Part shown: positions 16,714-25,426 of the stretch, one piece after another
Layout of the letters: each line of letters opens with the position of its first letter
Position numbering within the stretch: the first letter of the stretch is position 1
From: JBIOJM01 sp044450785
GTDB lineage: Bacteria; Planctomycetota; Planctomycetia; Isosphaerales; Isosphaeraceae
Reading direction: 5' to 3'
Assembly: GCA_044450785.1 (NCBI GenBank)
Contig: JBIOJM010000033.1
Location: forward strand, 1 to 46,904
DNA length: 46,904 nt
Notes under the pieces: generated by a model
What the model was told of the DNA's origin: nothing
What the model saw: the letters and a program-made list of their open reading frames with translations, nothing else
Databases searched by the model: none
Translations under genes and position numbers: made by a program

Positions 16714-17865
16714 ATGAACAGTAAGACGTTCGCAAACGTGTTTAGGGCCTTCATGGTGACGATTTTCCTGTCACTGGAAGCGTGGCAGTCGGAAGCCTCA
16801 GAGCCAGGGAATACCGAAGCTGGAAAGTGGGAGTCCAAAGCAACCTCTTTCGGCGGCGATGAGCAGGACAATGCGCGAAAACTCAACGAATTGGTGGCCG
16901 ATGGCTGGGAGGATGTCGGTCCATTCGACAACGGCATGGTCGCCTTCGAGCGCAGCCAGGAGGTCGTTTATAAGCTGGTTCGCCGCATCGAATGGCCGGG
17001 CAATCACATCTTCTTTACCGCGTTCTCGCCGGACGGCAAGCTCTATCTGGGCGGGGGCGACACGGGGACTCTGCGCATCTGGGAGGTTGCGACCGGCAAC
17101 CAGTTGCTGGAGCTTCCGGTGGTCGTGGGCCTGTTCACGCCCGACGGCAAGCACCTACTCGCGCACAAATTTGAGAAGACCTTCTCGTTGTTCGACGTGC
17201 CGGGTGGCCAGGAGGTCCGCGCGTGGGAGACGAGCGAGCCCATCAGGAGCATGGCGCTTGCGCCCGATGGGAAGCGCGTTGTCAGCGGTCACGTGGACAA
17301 TTTGCTGCGCCTGTGGGACTTCCAGACTGGGAAGGAAATCCGGAAGTTGGAGGGACACGTCGAGCCCGCCACCGCCGTCTTCTCGCCTGACAGCAAACAA
17401 GTCCTCTCCGCCAGCACGGATAAGACAGTCCGGCTGTGGGAGGTCGAGACAGGCAGATTGGTACGGACGTTCGAGGATTTCAAGGACGCGACCCCGATCG
17501 CGGGGCACGATCTCATCGTCCAAGCTTTCTTCCTGCCAGGTGGAAGGCAGATTGCGGGCTACGTCTGGGGCACGGACAAAACGCTGCTGGTCTGGGACGC
17601 AGCGGATGGCAAGGTGGTCCGAAAACTCGACCTCGGTGCGGACCACCACAAAGATGTGGCCATCAGTCCCGATGGTCGCTGGCTCCTGACGGGCCATGAG
17701 GATCGCACGGTCCGCCTGCGCGATTTCACTACGGGAAAGGAACTTCAGCGGCTCGAAGTGGCCGATACGAATGTGCCTCGCGCCCTCAACTTCTCGCGCG
17801 ATGGGCGTTTCGTGGTTTCGGGCAGCTTCCGGAGCTGGGTGTATCTCTGGCAACTTCAGGACTGA
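16714..17865 (+). CDS. Secreted WD40-repeat protein
   Basis: The 383-residue product starts with a likely signal peptide (MNSKTFANVFRAFMVTIFLS) and then contains about seven WD40 blades, each with an FSPDGK-type turn and a LWD/IWE-type end: TLRIWEVATGNQL, FSLFDVPGGQE, LLRLWDFQTGKEI, TVRLWEVETGRLV, LLVWDAADGKVV, TVRLRDFTTGKEL and VYLWQLQD. Seven blades are enough to close a propeller. Such proteins usually serve as binding scaffolds and are abundant in planctomycetes; no enzymatic domain is attached. I chose the ATG at 16714 because it begins the signal peptide; the frame is open up to 16627. The partner is unknown. Confidence 0.75.
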   Translation: MNSKTFANVFRAFMVTIFLSLEAWQSEASEPGNTEAGKWESKATSFGGDEQDNARKLNELVADGWEDVGPFDNGMVAFERSQEVVYKLVRRIEWPGNHIFFTAFSPDGKLYLGGGDTGTLRIWEVATGNQLLELPVVVGLFTPDGKHLLAHKFEKTFSLFDVPGGQEVRAWETSEPIRSMALAPDGKRVVSGHVDNLLRLWDFQTGKEIRKLEGHVEPATAVFSPDSKQVLSASTDKTVRLWEVETGRLVRTFEDFKDATPIAGHDLIVQAFFLPGGRQIAGYVWGTDKTLLVWDAADGKVVRKLDLGADHHKDVAISPDGRWLLTGHEDRTVRLRDFTTGKELQRLEVADTNVPRALNFSRDGRFVVSGSFRSWVYLWQLQD

Positions 17866-17935
17866 CCATTCCCGGGGCGTAGGGCGAATCTGCCAAACCT
17901 GGCCGGCATGACGGTCTGCCGAGGTGTGAAGCGTT

Positions 17936-17973
17936 GGTACGGTGTCCCCGGAATTAGGTATGGTGTCCCCGGA
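17936..17973. repeat. Tandem GTGTCCCCGGA repeat
   Basis: Two units of the form GGTA(C/T)GGTGTCCCCGGA occur back to back, separated by ATTA. Short GTGTCCCCGGAATT-type repeats are scattered in planctomycete genomes near decayed mobile elements. Here the repeat sits between the WD40 gene and the TPR and IS66 remnants. Confidence 0.5.
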
Positions 17974-17976
17974 GCT

Positions 17977-18250
17977 CCGCCAAGCGCGGCGATAGAGCGC
18001 CTCCGCTTCCGGGAACCGACCCGCGTCCCCGGCCACTTCCGCCAGTTGCAGGATGGCGAGGCCGACCGGGAACCCGTTCGGCACGAAACTCGTCGGATCG
18101 GGCGAAGCCGACTGAAGGATCGACACCGCCCGCTTCACCAGCACGAAGGCGTGCGGCGGGCCCGAGCTCCCCCTCGCGGTTCGCGAGTTGTCTCCGCAGG
18201 GTCTCGTCATGGACGATCCCAAACCGGGCGGTTGCCCACAATGTGCTGAG
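17977..18250 (-). pseudogene. TPR-repeat protein fragment
   Basis: In the minus strand, a frame reads LVKRAVSILQSASPDP, then GLAILQLAEVAGDAGRFPEA and EALYRRAW, which is a tetratricopeptide-type helical pair. The preceding piece (DETLRRQLANREGELG) appears in a different frame, so at least one frameshift is present. No start is visible and the frame runs into the GTGTCCCC repeat. It looks like the tail of a TPR or kinase-TPR protein, broken at the edge of the IS66 remnant. Confidence 0.35.
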
Positions 18251-18434
18251 CTCCAAAAGTCGATCGCGGCGCTCACCGCGCGCCAGGAAAAGCTCGAAGC
18301 CGAACTCGCTCGTGCGAAGAAGAATTCGTCCACCTCATTAGAAGCCACCTTCCAGCGATATCGTCAAGCCGCCAAACCGGGTTGGACGGCTCCCGCGTTT
18401 GTCCAACGACGATTTCGCACCGATAAGGCCGTGA
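18209..18434 (+). mobile_element. IS66-family transposase N-terminal remnant
   Basis: The frame MDDPKPGGCPQCAELQKSIA, with ELARAKKNSSTS after it, is the coiled-coil start of IS66 transposases (TnpC). The next conserved piece, KPPSSDIVKPP, is present but shifted by one base, and the frame then closes. The remaining about 450 residues of the transposase and the usual accessory genes are absent, so this is an inactive 5' stub. It lies 45 bases beyond the end of the second megasynthase gene and marks the boundary between the synthase operon and the gene graveyard. Confidence 0.65.
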
Positions 18435-18478
18435 CATCGGTCCTGTTTTTTCGCCCCAACACGTGTGTGTGCGCTGGA

Positions 18479-21400
18479 TCATCGACGTTCGATCTTACGG
18501 ATCGATCCGTCTCCAAGCCGGATCGAAAAATCGTTCATCTGATAGATCACCGTTCCATCGACGTCGAGGTGGCCGTCGGCCACGAGCAGACGGCTGCGAT
18601 CATCGCGCTCCTTGATCTCCGCTTGAACCGTCACTCGTTGGTTCGTGGGGATGATCTGCCCGCGATAAGTCCAGCGGTGAGGCCGGTCGAGCCCCGGCGA
18701 CTCGAAGACCGACTCGGGGCTGACACCCCAACGCGCGGCTGCGACGATTTTCAACAGTTGGAGCAAGGACTCCAACCCCAGCGAACCAGGCCACACCGGA
18801 TCGTCGAGGAAATGCGCCTTGAAGAACCAGGCCTCGGGGTCGACGCGCGTGCTCCCGCGCACCACGCCCAGGCCGTGGGGACCGCCGCCGGAGATCAGCG
18901 CGTCGACCTGGTCGATCATCCGCCAGCTCGCGTCGGGGAAACAAGGGCCGGCGGGAAACTCGGACGACCCGGCCAGCGCAAGCTCCGCGGCGGTGATCTC
19001 GTACGGTGCGGCGTCCCGGATACCGGCCTGCAGGATCAAGGAACGAGGGTGAAAAAAGCCGAATTCCGCCGAGCCGTCGTATACTCTGCCTTCCCGTGAG
19101 TCGACGACAAAGTCGTAGTGCTGAAGGATCATGCCGGCCGTGCTCGATACCTTGGCAACCCGGATCTTGGTCGTGAGCGTGCCGGTATGCCGCGTGACCG
19201 GCCGGTGCTGGCAGGCGCTGCCGCCCAAGTTGCGGAATTTGAGGTCGTCGTCGCTGGTCAGTGCCGACCCCATGTAGGCCGCCATCCAGCCGCACGCTTG
19301 CAGGGCCACTTCGAGCAGGACGGCAAACGGCATCCGCTCCTGGCGATCAGCCTCGAAGTACCAGGCCCCGGCGTCGACGTCGTACTCGGCCTCGGCCGAG
19401 CCGCCGGCGACCATTCGCCAGGGTTCGGCTTCGACGCGAGTGATCCGATCCAGGAACTGATACGGTGGCCCGGGAAGACGGGCGATGAACCGCCCACTGT
19501 CGAAGACCCGGTAACGCTCGCCGAACGCCTCCGATGGCTTTCCTCGCGCGAAGGCGAGAATCCGGTCGTGATCGACGAGCACGTGACGACCGCCACCCGT
19601 CCGCCGCACGACTGGGTCCGCGGCAGTCCGAGCCTGTCCCCTGGGCGCGCGCGACGCGAGACCGGCCCACAGCCGCTCCAATTCCGAACGGTTCGTTCCG
19701 GACAACTGGAGCGCCATGTCGGTGATTCCGACGATCGGCTTGCCGTCGGCGAAGATCAGGGCGTCGGCGATGGCATAAGGTTCCGGCCGGTAGCCTCGCT
19801 CCTTGATGGTCACCTCATACGTGACGAGCGACGTCGATTCCACGATCTGGCCCCGGCAGTTGAGCCGGTTGGCGATCCCGGGCACGGGTTCGAATCGCGT
19901 CTGGCCGCGCCGGCCCAGCCAACCCATCCGCATCATGAAGATCCGCAGCGCGTGGAGGCAGCACTCGTACATCAGGGTGCCCGGCATGACCCGGTCGTCG
20001 ACGAAGTGGCAGACCATGAACCAGTCACCGGGGTGGATGTCGGCCTGCGCGCGGACGAACCCACGGCGGAATGGGCCGCCCGTTGGGTCGAGGGTCTCCA
20101 CCCTGTGCACGAGCGTCATCCGGCCACCGGGCAGCGGTAGGGGATCGTCGAGCGCGAGCCGGTCGAACGGCGGACCGAACGCCGCCGCGAGATCGCCCTG
20201 GCGAAGGGCATCGACCTGTCGCTCGTCCAGGTGCGTGAGCGACATCGGCACCAGACCGTCGACCTGGCCGGCTTCTCCTCGCGGCCCTGGCAGCCTGTCG
20301 GTACTGCGGGGGAGAATTCCCCGGCCGGCAGCCAGCTCGGCGCGTGTGAAAAACCCCGCGCAGCCGTCGCGCATCGTCAAGAGCGGCTCACCGGCGATCG
20401 TCGCATCGAACTGAAATCGGAACAGGATCGTCTTTCCCTGGCGGAAGAAGCCGGTGATCCGGATGTCATAGCGGACCACCGCGCCGGCGGCGGGGAGTTC
20501 GCGATGGAAGGTGACCGTCGCATCGAGCAGCCGGTAGCAGGCCAGGCCCTGGGTTTCGAAGTCGACGCCCAGGTAGCCGCAGAGGAACAGGTCGGCCTGA
20601 CCGGCCTCGATCGCGATGCTCGCGGCGATTCGCCCGCCGTCCAGATACCACGCATCCGGCTGGATCACGTGCTCGGTGACCACGCGCCCTGCCTGGAGCG
20701 AGCGCGCCGGGCCCTCGATCGCCAGGATCCGGTCGACCAGCATCAATGGCTCGCCGGGTAAGCGGACCCGTGTGGGGAAGCGGTCGACGCTCGCATACTC
20801 CTGGCCCAGCACGGCGGCAATCGATCCCACGGCGAACTCGAGGCACTGGGGGCGATCGAGCACGACCTGCGCCGGGCTCGATCCTGACGAGGAATCGGCC
20901 TGCGCTTCGCCGCGACGTCCGTAGGCAGGCTGGACCGGGCTCGCGCCCGTTTGGATCCCGGTCTCGATCAGATCGAGTTGAAACTCCATCAGCCGGCCGA
21001 TGAGAGAGGCAGTGTCTCGCGCCACTCTCAGGAACGTCTCGTGGGCATCGGCCGTGGCTCGTTCCGAATGGAAGAGGGAGAGCGACAACGGCGATCGTTC
21101 GCCGAATCGATTCATGAAAGAGCGTGTTTGCACAGGTGAAAAGGATCGGGCGCGCACGTCGACTCGGACCGTCCGCCGCCGGCCTGGATCGGAGGTCGAC
21201 ACAGGAGCCGCCGGCGGCTGCTCGTGCCCGGTCCCACGGCCGTAAAGACCGGCCAAGTCGATCGGCACGCGGTGGGCGATCAATTCGCCGAGCACGCCCA
21301 TGACCGTGCCCAGGGGATCGCGATCGGGACGGCAGACCGCTCGGGCCAGGTGCGGCCGCCGGCCGAGGATCCGGCCGATCAGCCGGGTGCACGAGCTGCC

Positions 21401-24400
21401 CGGCCCCACTTCCAAGAACACGCGAATGCCGTCATGGTAGCCGCGTTCGATCACCGCGGGGAAGTCGATGGTTTCGTTCGCCAGGGCGGTGATCGCGTCA
21501 GCCGCTGATCGGCGGTCGACCGCGTACGGTCGGCCCCAGGCACCGCTGTAAAACTCGATTCCCGCGGGTGCAATCGTCACCAGATCATGCAGCGAGCGAT
21601 ACTCCGGCTCGACCGCCCGGCCGATCTCGCAGTGCACGGTGCTGACCGTGGACAGCTCGACGAACGGGCACTGAAGTGAGGCCAGGGCTCTTGCGACGGC
21701 CGGGCGGAATCCGCCGACGACCGTTTCCTCGTCCGTGTTCTTGATCAGCGCGTATACCCGGCCTTGGCCCGAGATCGCCGCGCGCACGGCCTCCAGCGAG
21801 CGAGGCACGATGCCGGCGATCCACTGGACCGCCTCGGCCGGCGGAATTCCCCAGAGCCGGCGCGCGGCATCGCAAGGGCCGGCAAGTTCGGTGTGGAACA
21901 GGGGAGAAGATCGAAATCGGCGCAGCATCTCGTCGCGATCGGGCCACGCTCTCAAGGCGACCAGGGCCGCCGACTCACCCAGGCTGTAGCCGATCGCGGC
22001 GTCGGGTACCAGCCCGAGATCGCGCAGCAGATCGGTCACCAGGCTGCCGGCCGCGACGTTGCCGAGGATCGGAACACGATGGCCGTCGAACGATGGGGGA
22101 AGATCACGGCTCCACCATACACAGGGGTCGAGCTGATCGCGGAGATGGCCGGACTGCGCGTCCTCTTCCCGAAGTACGTCCGGCCAGATGGCCGAGAGAG
22201 CGCGGCCCATCCCCGCGAACTCGCTGCCCAGGCCGGGATAAACGAACGCCAGCCGGTTGGGGGCCGAAGGCCGCGATTCGTGCCGGTAAACCCGGACCAA
22301 CTCCCCATGCTCCGGCTCGTCGTCCAGCACCGCGCCGCGACCGGGACGCATCAGCTCGCTGATGAGGTCCCCGACCGTGCCGGCCCGGTCGGCGACCAGC
22401 GCCAGCCCGAGGCGGAGCCGCGGTCTGTTCCGGTGGCGCTGCCACCACGCTCGCGCCAGGGCCTCGACATGTCCGGTGGGCCGCTCCCGGGCCAGCTCGC
22501 CGAGCTCCTTGATCCGCTCGAGCAGCCCGGGTTCGTCGTCAGCCTCGAGTGCGAAGACGGCCAGCCGCCGTGGGCCGAGCGGCTGCGCCCGTTCGAGTGC
22601 CCTTTCGGCCGAGTCGGGATCCCGCCTGGCCTCCGCTGCCTCGTCCTCGAATTCCTCGAGAACGACAGAGTGGCGGATCCCGCCCAGGCCCGACGCGGTC
22701 ACGGCCGCCCGGCGCGGGCCGTCGGCCCGGTTTCTCAGCCAGTACTGCGGCCCGCCCGGGACGAACACCGAATGCGCGAGCAAGGCGATCGGGCGGAGCC
22801 GGCTGGCCCCCTCGCCCGGGCCCGGAAGCACCTGCTGATCGAGGGCCAGTGCTGCCCTGGCAACCGACGCCAGGCCCGTCGCCGCGCCGGCATTGCCGAG
22901 GCAGCTCACGATCGATCCCAGGCCGCACGAGGCATTCTCACTCTCGTGCGGACAGAGCCCGGCGAGCGCGCTGATCCCGGCGTCGGTTTCGGCAGCGAGA
23001 GGAGAGCCGGCCCACGCAACGTCCAGAAAACCGGCACGGGCGCTGGTCCCAATTCCGGCCGAGGGACCGCCTTCGCCTCCGCGCGAGCCAGCGCCGACCG
23101 AGCGGATGACGGCATAGATCCGATCGCGGTCGCGCTCTGCGTCCTCGAGCCGTTTCACGACCAGCGAGACCGCGCCGTCGCAAGAGCAGGGGAGGGTGCC
23201 GTCTCCAGCCGCGGGAGGCCAGCTTCCGCCCGCGGCCGCGACGGATCGACCGATCTCGAGTTGATGTCGTGCCAGGACCGCGCGGACGTCTCCCGCGAAG
23301 TCGACCGCTCCCACGATCGCGGCATCCAGCTCGCCCCGGCCGAGCCACTGGGCGGCGATCGCCAGGGCCTGGATCCCTGACGTCTCATCGCACGAGACTG
23401 TGAAGCTCGGCCCGCCGATGCCGAGCTCGCGCGCGATCCGGCTGGCGATCAGACCGCCCAACGACCCCATCGTCCGGTTGGCCGTCAGTGCCGGCCCCGC
23501 CGACCGCCGCAGGTCCTCCACCCAGCGGGCAAGCTCCTCGGGCGAAAGGCCGAGGCCCAGCGTGCTGTTCCATTCCCGCGCCCGGCCGGCGAGCGACCAT
23601 CGAAGGTGGTAATTGGCTGCGTTCAGGTCCAGCCCGATCCCGATCAAGACACCGGTTCGCATCCCCAGCCTTCGATCCCACCGCGCGTCGAGGATCGACT
23701 CGGCCGCGACCCGCAGCATGAGCGTTTGCTGGGGCAGCATCTCGCCGAGCTCCTTGGGCGGAATCCGGAACTGGTCGACTCGAAACTCGAGCGAATCAAT
23801 GGAATAACCCGGGAACGACCGGTCGTCCAATCCCTGGCCGCGATACCAGTGCGTCTCGGGGACCCCCCACCAGTTCCGCGGCTGCGCCGCGGCGATCGTT
23901 AGATCGCTGCCCAGCACCCGCTCCTGGAACGCCTTCTTCCCCGCGAACGGCCCGAAATGGGCCGACATCCCGGTGATCGCGATCGGCGCCGGCTGGTTCC
24001 GGGCGGCCGCTCGAGGTCCACCCACGAGCCGGCGAGGGCCCGGCACGGTCTGACCGGCCGTGAGGGAAGGTACCCATTCTTCGATTAAAACATGCGCATT
24101 GATCCCGCCAAAGCCGAACCCGCTGACGGCCGCGCGCCGCGGCTGCCCCGCCACGCGGGCCGGCCAGGGCTCTGCCCGGGTCAGGACCCGGAACGGGCTG
24201 TCCTCCAGCCCGAGGTTGGGGGCGGGCCGCTCGAAATTCGCCGTCGGCGGCAGGAGGCGGTGCTTGAGGGCCAGGAGCACCTTGATCAACCCGGCGGCTC
24301 CCGCCGCCGTGAGCGCATGGCCGATGTTCGATTTCACCGAGCCGATGGCGCACTGGTGCCGGCGCCAGCCGGCTTCTCCCCAGAGCGACCTGAGGCTTTC

Positions 24401-25426
24401 GACCTCGACGGCGTCGCCCTTCGGGGTCCCCGTGGCGTGGCATTCGACCAGGTCCACGTCGGTGGGGCTCCAGCCGGCCTGCTCGTAGGCCATTTGCATG
24501 GCGCGGAGCTGTCCCAGCGGGCTGGGGGCCAGCAGGTCCCCGTGGACGTCGTTCGATAGTCCGATCCCCGCCACCACGCCGTAAACGCGATCGCCATGCT
24601 TCAGGGCGTCCTCGAGCCGCTTGAGCACGAACATTCCCGCCCCCTCGCTCACCACCAGCCCATCGGCCCGCTGGTCGAACGGAGCGGCCCTGCCTCGTGC
24701 CGACAGCGCGCGAAGCTGCGAGAACCCCATCTGGGTATAAAGGGAATCGGGGCACGACACGCCACCGCTCAGCATGGCATCGGCCCGCCCCGCCCGAAGC
24801 TCGTCGATGGCCAGCTTGAGTGCGTAAAGCGATGAGCCGCAGGCCGCGTCGATCGTGTACGCCACACCACCCAGCCCGAGCGCGCGGGCAACCAGGGCGG
24901 CCGGCAGGCCCGCGGGGAACGCATTCAACGGCTCGGCCGGCCAGGCCTCGGGAGGGTTGACGCCCAGCTCCTCTTCGAACACGCGGCCCAGCAGCTCGCG
25001 CGACAGGGCCGCCGCGGTCTCGGTCGGCAAGACGATGTTGCCGAAAACCACTCCGACGCGGCGGCGATCCACGTCAATCGTCCGCGCGTCGCGCCACGCC
25101 TCTCGCGCAGCGTGGAGCGCGAGATGAAACAGAGGGTCCAGCCGTTCCAGCAAGGGACCGTGCAGGTCGAAGCCTGCCGCATCGAGGCACGGCCGCGCGA
25201 CGAAGCCCCCTCTCATCGAGTAGACATGGTCCGCCAGCGCGATGCGCGGGTCGAAGGCTTGCGCGGGGTCGATCAGCCACCGCCCCCGGGGCACCTCGCT
25301 CGTGGTGTCGACACAGTCACGGACGTTGGCCCAGAACTGCTCGAGTGTGCCGGCGCCGGGAAAAAGACCGCCGATTCCCACGATCGCGATCGCGCCGTCT
25401 GGTTCCATCATTGAATCGACCGGCAT
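18479..25426 (-). CDS. PUFA synthase subunit KS-CLF-AT-DH-DH (Pfa3/PfaC-like)
   Basis: A 2315-residue iterative megasynthase. Order: ketosynthase about 10-450 (Cys in DAACGSSLYA, His in ECHATGTPKGD and VKSNIGHA); a second ketosynthase-like unit about 480-960 whose nucleophile position reads SCDETSG, so a chain-length factor; acyltransferase about 1055-1400 (GYSLGESAAL); then four hotdog folds at about 1555-1700, 1765-1910, 1985-2125 and 2165-2310, forming two FabA-like dehydratase didomains. His is present in the second (WFMVCHFVDD) and fourth (WFFKAHFLDDPVWPG) folds and absent from the first (WYLDGGR), as usual for such pairs. This equals PfaC with the PfaB acyltransferase inserted, as in myxobacterial Pfa3, but without a terminal acyltransferase. 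It starts at an ATG overlapping the upstream stop (TGATG); a GTG one codon earlier is possible. Confidence 0.88.
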   Translation of the reverse strand: MPVDSMMEPDGAIAIVGIGGLFPGAGTLEQFWANVRDCVDTTSEVPRGRWLIDPAQAFDPRIALADHVYSMRGGFVARPCLDAAGFDLHGPLLERLDPLFHLALHAAREAWRDARTIDVDRRRVGVVFGNIVLPTETAAALSRELLGRVFEEELGVNPPEAWPAEPLNAFPAGLPAALVARALGLGGVAYTIDAACGSSLYALKLAIDELRAGRADAMLSGGVSCPDSLYTQMGFSQLRALSARGRAAPFDQRADGLVVSEGAGMFVLKRLEDALKHGDRVYGVVAGIGLSNDVHGDLLAPSPLGQLRAMQMAYEQAGWSPTDVDLVECHATGTPKGDAVEVESLRSLWGEAGWRRHQCAIGSVKSNIGHALTAAGAAGLIKVLLALKHRLLPPTANFERPAPNLGLEDSPFRVLTRAEPWPARVAGQPRRAAVSGFGFGGINAHVLIEEWVPSLTAGQTVPGPRRLVGGPRAAARNQPAPIAITGMSAHFGPFAGKKAFQERVLGSDLTIAAAQPRNWWGVPETHWYRGQGLDDRSFPGYSIDSLEFRVDQFRIPPKELGEMLPQQTLMLRVAAESILDARWDRRLGMRTGVLIGIGLDLNAANYHLRWSLAGRAREWNSTLGLGLSPEELARWVEDLRRSAGPALTANRTMGSLGGLIASRIARELGIGGPSFTVSCDETSGIQALAIAAQWLGRGELDAAIVGAVDFAGDVRAVLARHQLEIGRSVAAAGGSWPPAAGDGTLPCSCDGAVSLVVKRLEDAERDRDRIYAVIRSVGAGSRGGEGGPSAGIGTSARAGFLDVAWAGSPLAAETDAGISALAGLCPHESENASCGLGSIVSCLGNAGAATGLASVARAALALDQQVLPGPGEGASRLRPIALLAHSVFVPGGPQYWLRNRADGPRRAAVTASGLGGIRHSVVLEEFEDEAAEARRDPDSAERALERAQPLGPRRLAVFALEADDEPGLLERIKELGELARERPTGHVEALARAWWQRHRNRPRLRLGLALVADRAGTVGDLISELMRPGRGAVLDDEPEHGELVRVYRHESRPSAPNRLAFVYPGLGSEFAGMGRALSAIWPDVLREEDAQSGHLRDQLDPCVWWSRDLPPSFDGHRVPILGNVAAGSLVTDLLRDLGLVPDAAIGYSLGESAALVALRAWPDRDEMLRRFRSSPLFHTELAGPCDAARRLWGIPPAEAVQWIAGIVPRSLEAVRAAISGQGRVYALIKNTDEETVVGGFRPAVARALASLQCPFVELSTVSTVHCEIGRAVEPEYRSLHDLVTIAPAGIEFYSGAWGRPYAVDRRSAADAITALANETIDFPAVIERGYHDGIRVFLEVGPGSSCTRLIGRILGRRPHLARAVCRPDRDPLGTVMGVLGELIAHRVPIDLAGLYGRGTGHEQPPAAPVSTSDPGRRRTVRVDVRARSFSPVQTRSFMNRFGERSPLSLSLFHSERATADAHETFLRVARDTASLIGRLMEFQLDLIETGIQTGASPVQPAYGRRGEAQADSSSGSSPAQVVLDRPQCLEFAVGSIAAVLGQEYASVDRFPTRVRLPGEPLMLVDRILAIEGPARSLQAGRVVTEHVIQPDAWYLDGGRIAASIAIEAGQADLFLCGYLGVDFETQGLACYRLLDATVTFHRELPAAGAVVRYDIRITGFFRQGKTILFRFQFDATIAGEPLLTMRDGCAGFFTRAELAAGRGILPRSTDRLPGPRGEAGQVDGLVPMSLTHLDERQVDALRQGDLAAAFGPPFDRLALDDPLPLPGGRMTLVHRVETLDPTGGPFRRGFVRAQADIHPGDWFMVCHFVDDRVMPGTLMYECCLHALRIFMMRMGWLGRRGQTRFEPVPGIANRLNCRGQIVESTSLVTYEVTIKERGYRPEPYAIADALIFADGKPIVGITDMALQLSGTNRSELERLWAGLASRAPRGQARTAADPVVRRTGGGRHVLVDHDRILAFARGKPSEAFGERYRVFDSGRFIARLPGPPYQFLDRITRVEAEPWRMVAGGSAEAEYDVDAGAWYFEADRQERMPFAVLLEVALQACGWMAAYMGSALTSDDDLKFRNLGGSACQHRPVTRHTGTLTTKIRVAKVSSTAGMILQHYDFVVDSREGRVYDGSAEFGFFHPRSLILQAGIRDAAPYEITAAELALAGSSEFPAGPCFPDASWRMIDQVDALISGGGPHGLGVVRGSTRVDPEAWFFKAHFLDDPVWPGSLGLESLLQLLKIVAAARWGVSPESVFESPGLDRPHRWTYRGQIIPTNQRVTVQAEIKERDDRSRLLVADGHLDVDGTVIYQMNDFSIRLGDGSIRKIERR

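Noticed and set aside
17155..18348. 397-residue minus-strand frame
   Set aside because: Most of it is antisense to the WD40 repeats; only the short TPR-like piece at 17977-18250 looks protein-derived.
18400..18478. Rho-independent terminator after the synthase operon
   Set aside because: The run of six T at about 18445 is on the plus strand; on the transcribed minus strand it is an A-run and no stem precedes it.
21764..23380. 538-residue plus-strand frame opposite the KS-CLF-AT-DH-DH gene
   Set aside because: It is antisense to conserved CLF and AT domains, rich in Arg, Pro, Gly and Asp, and has no motif; it is a high-GC shadow frame.
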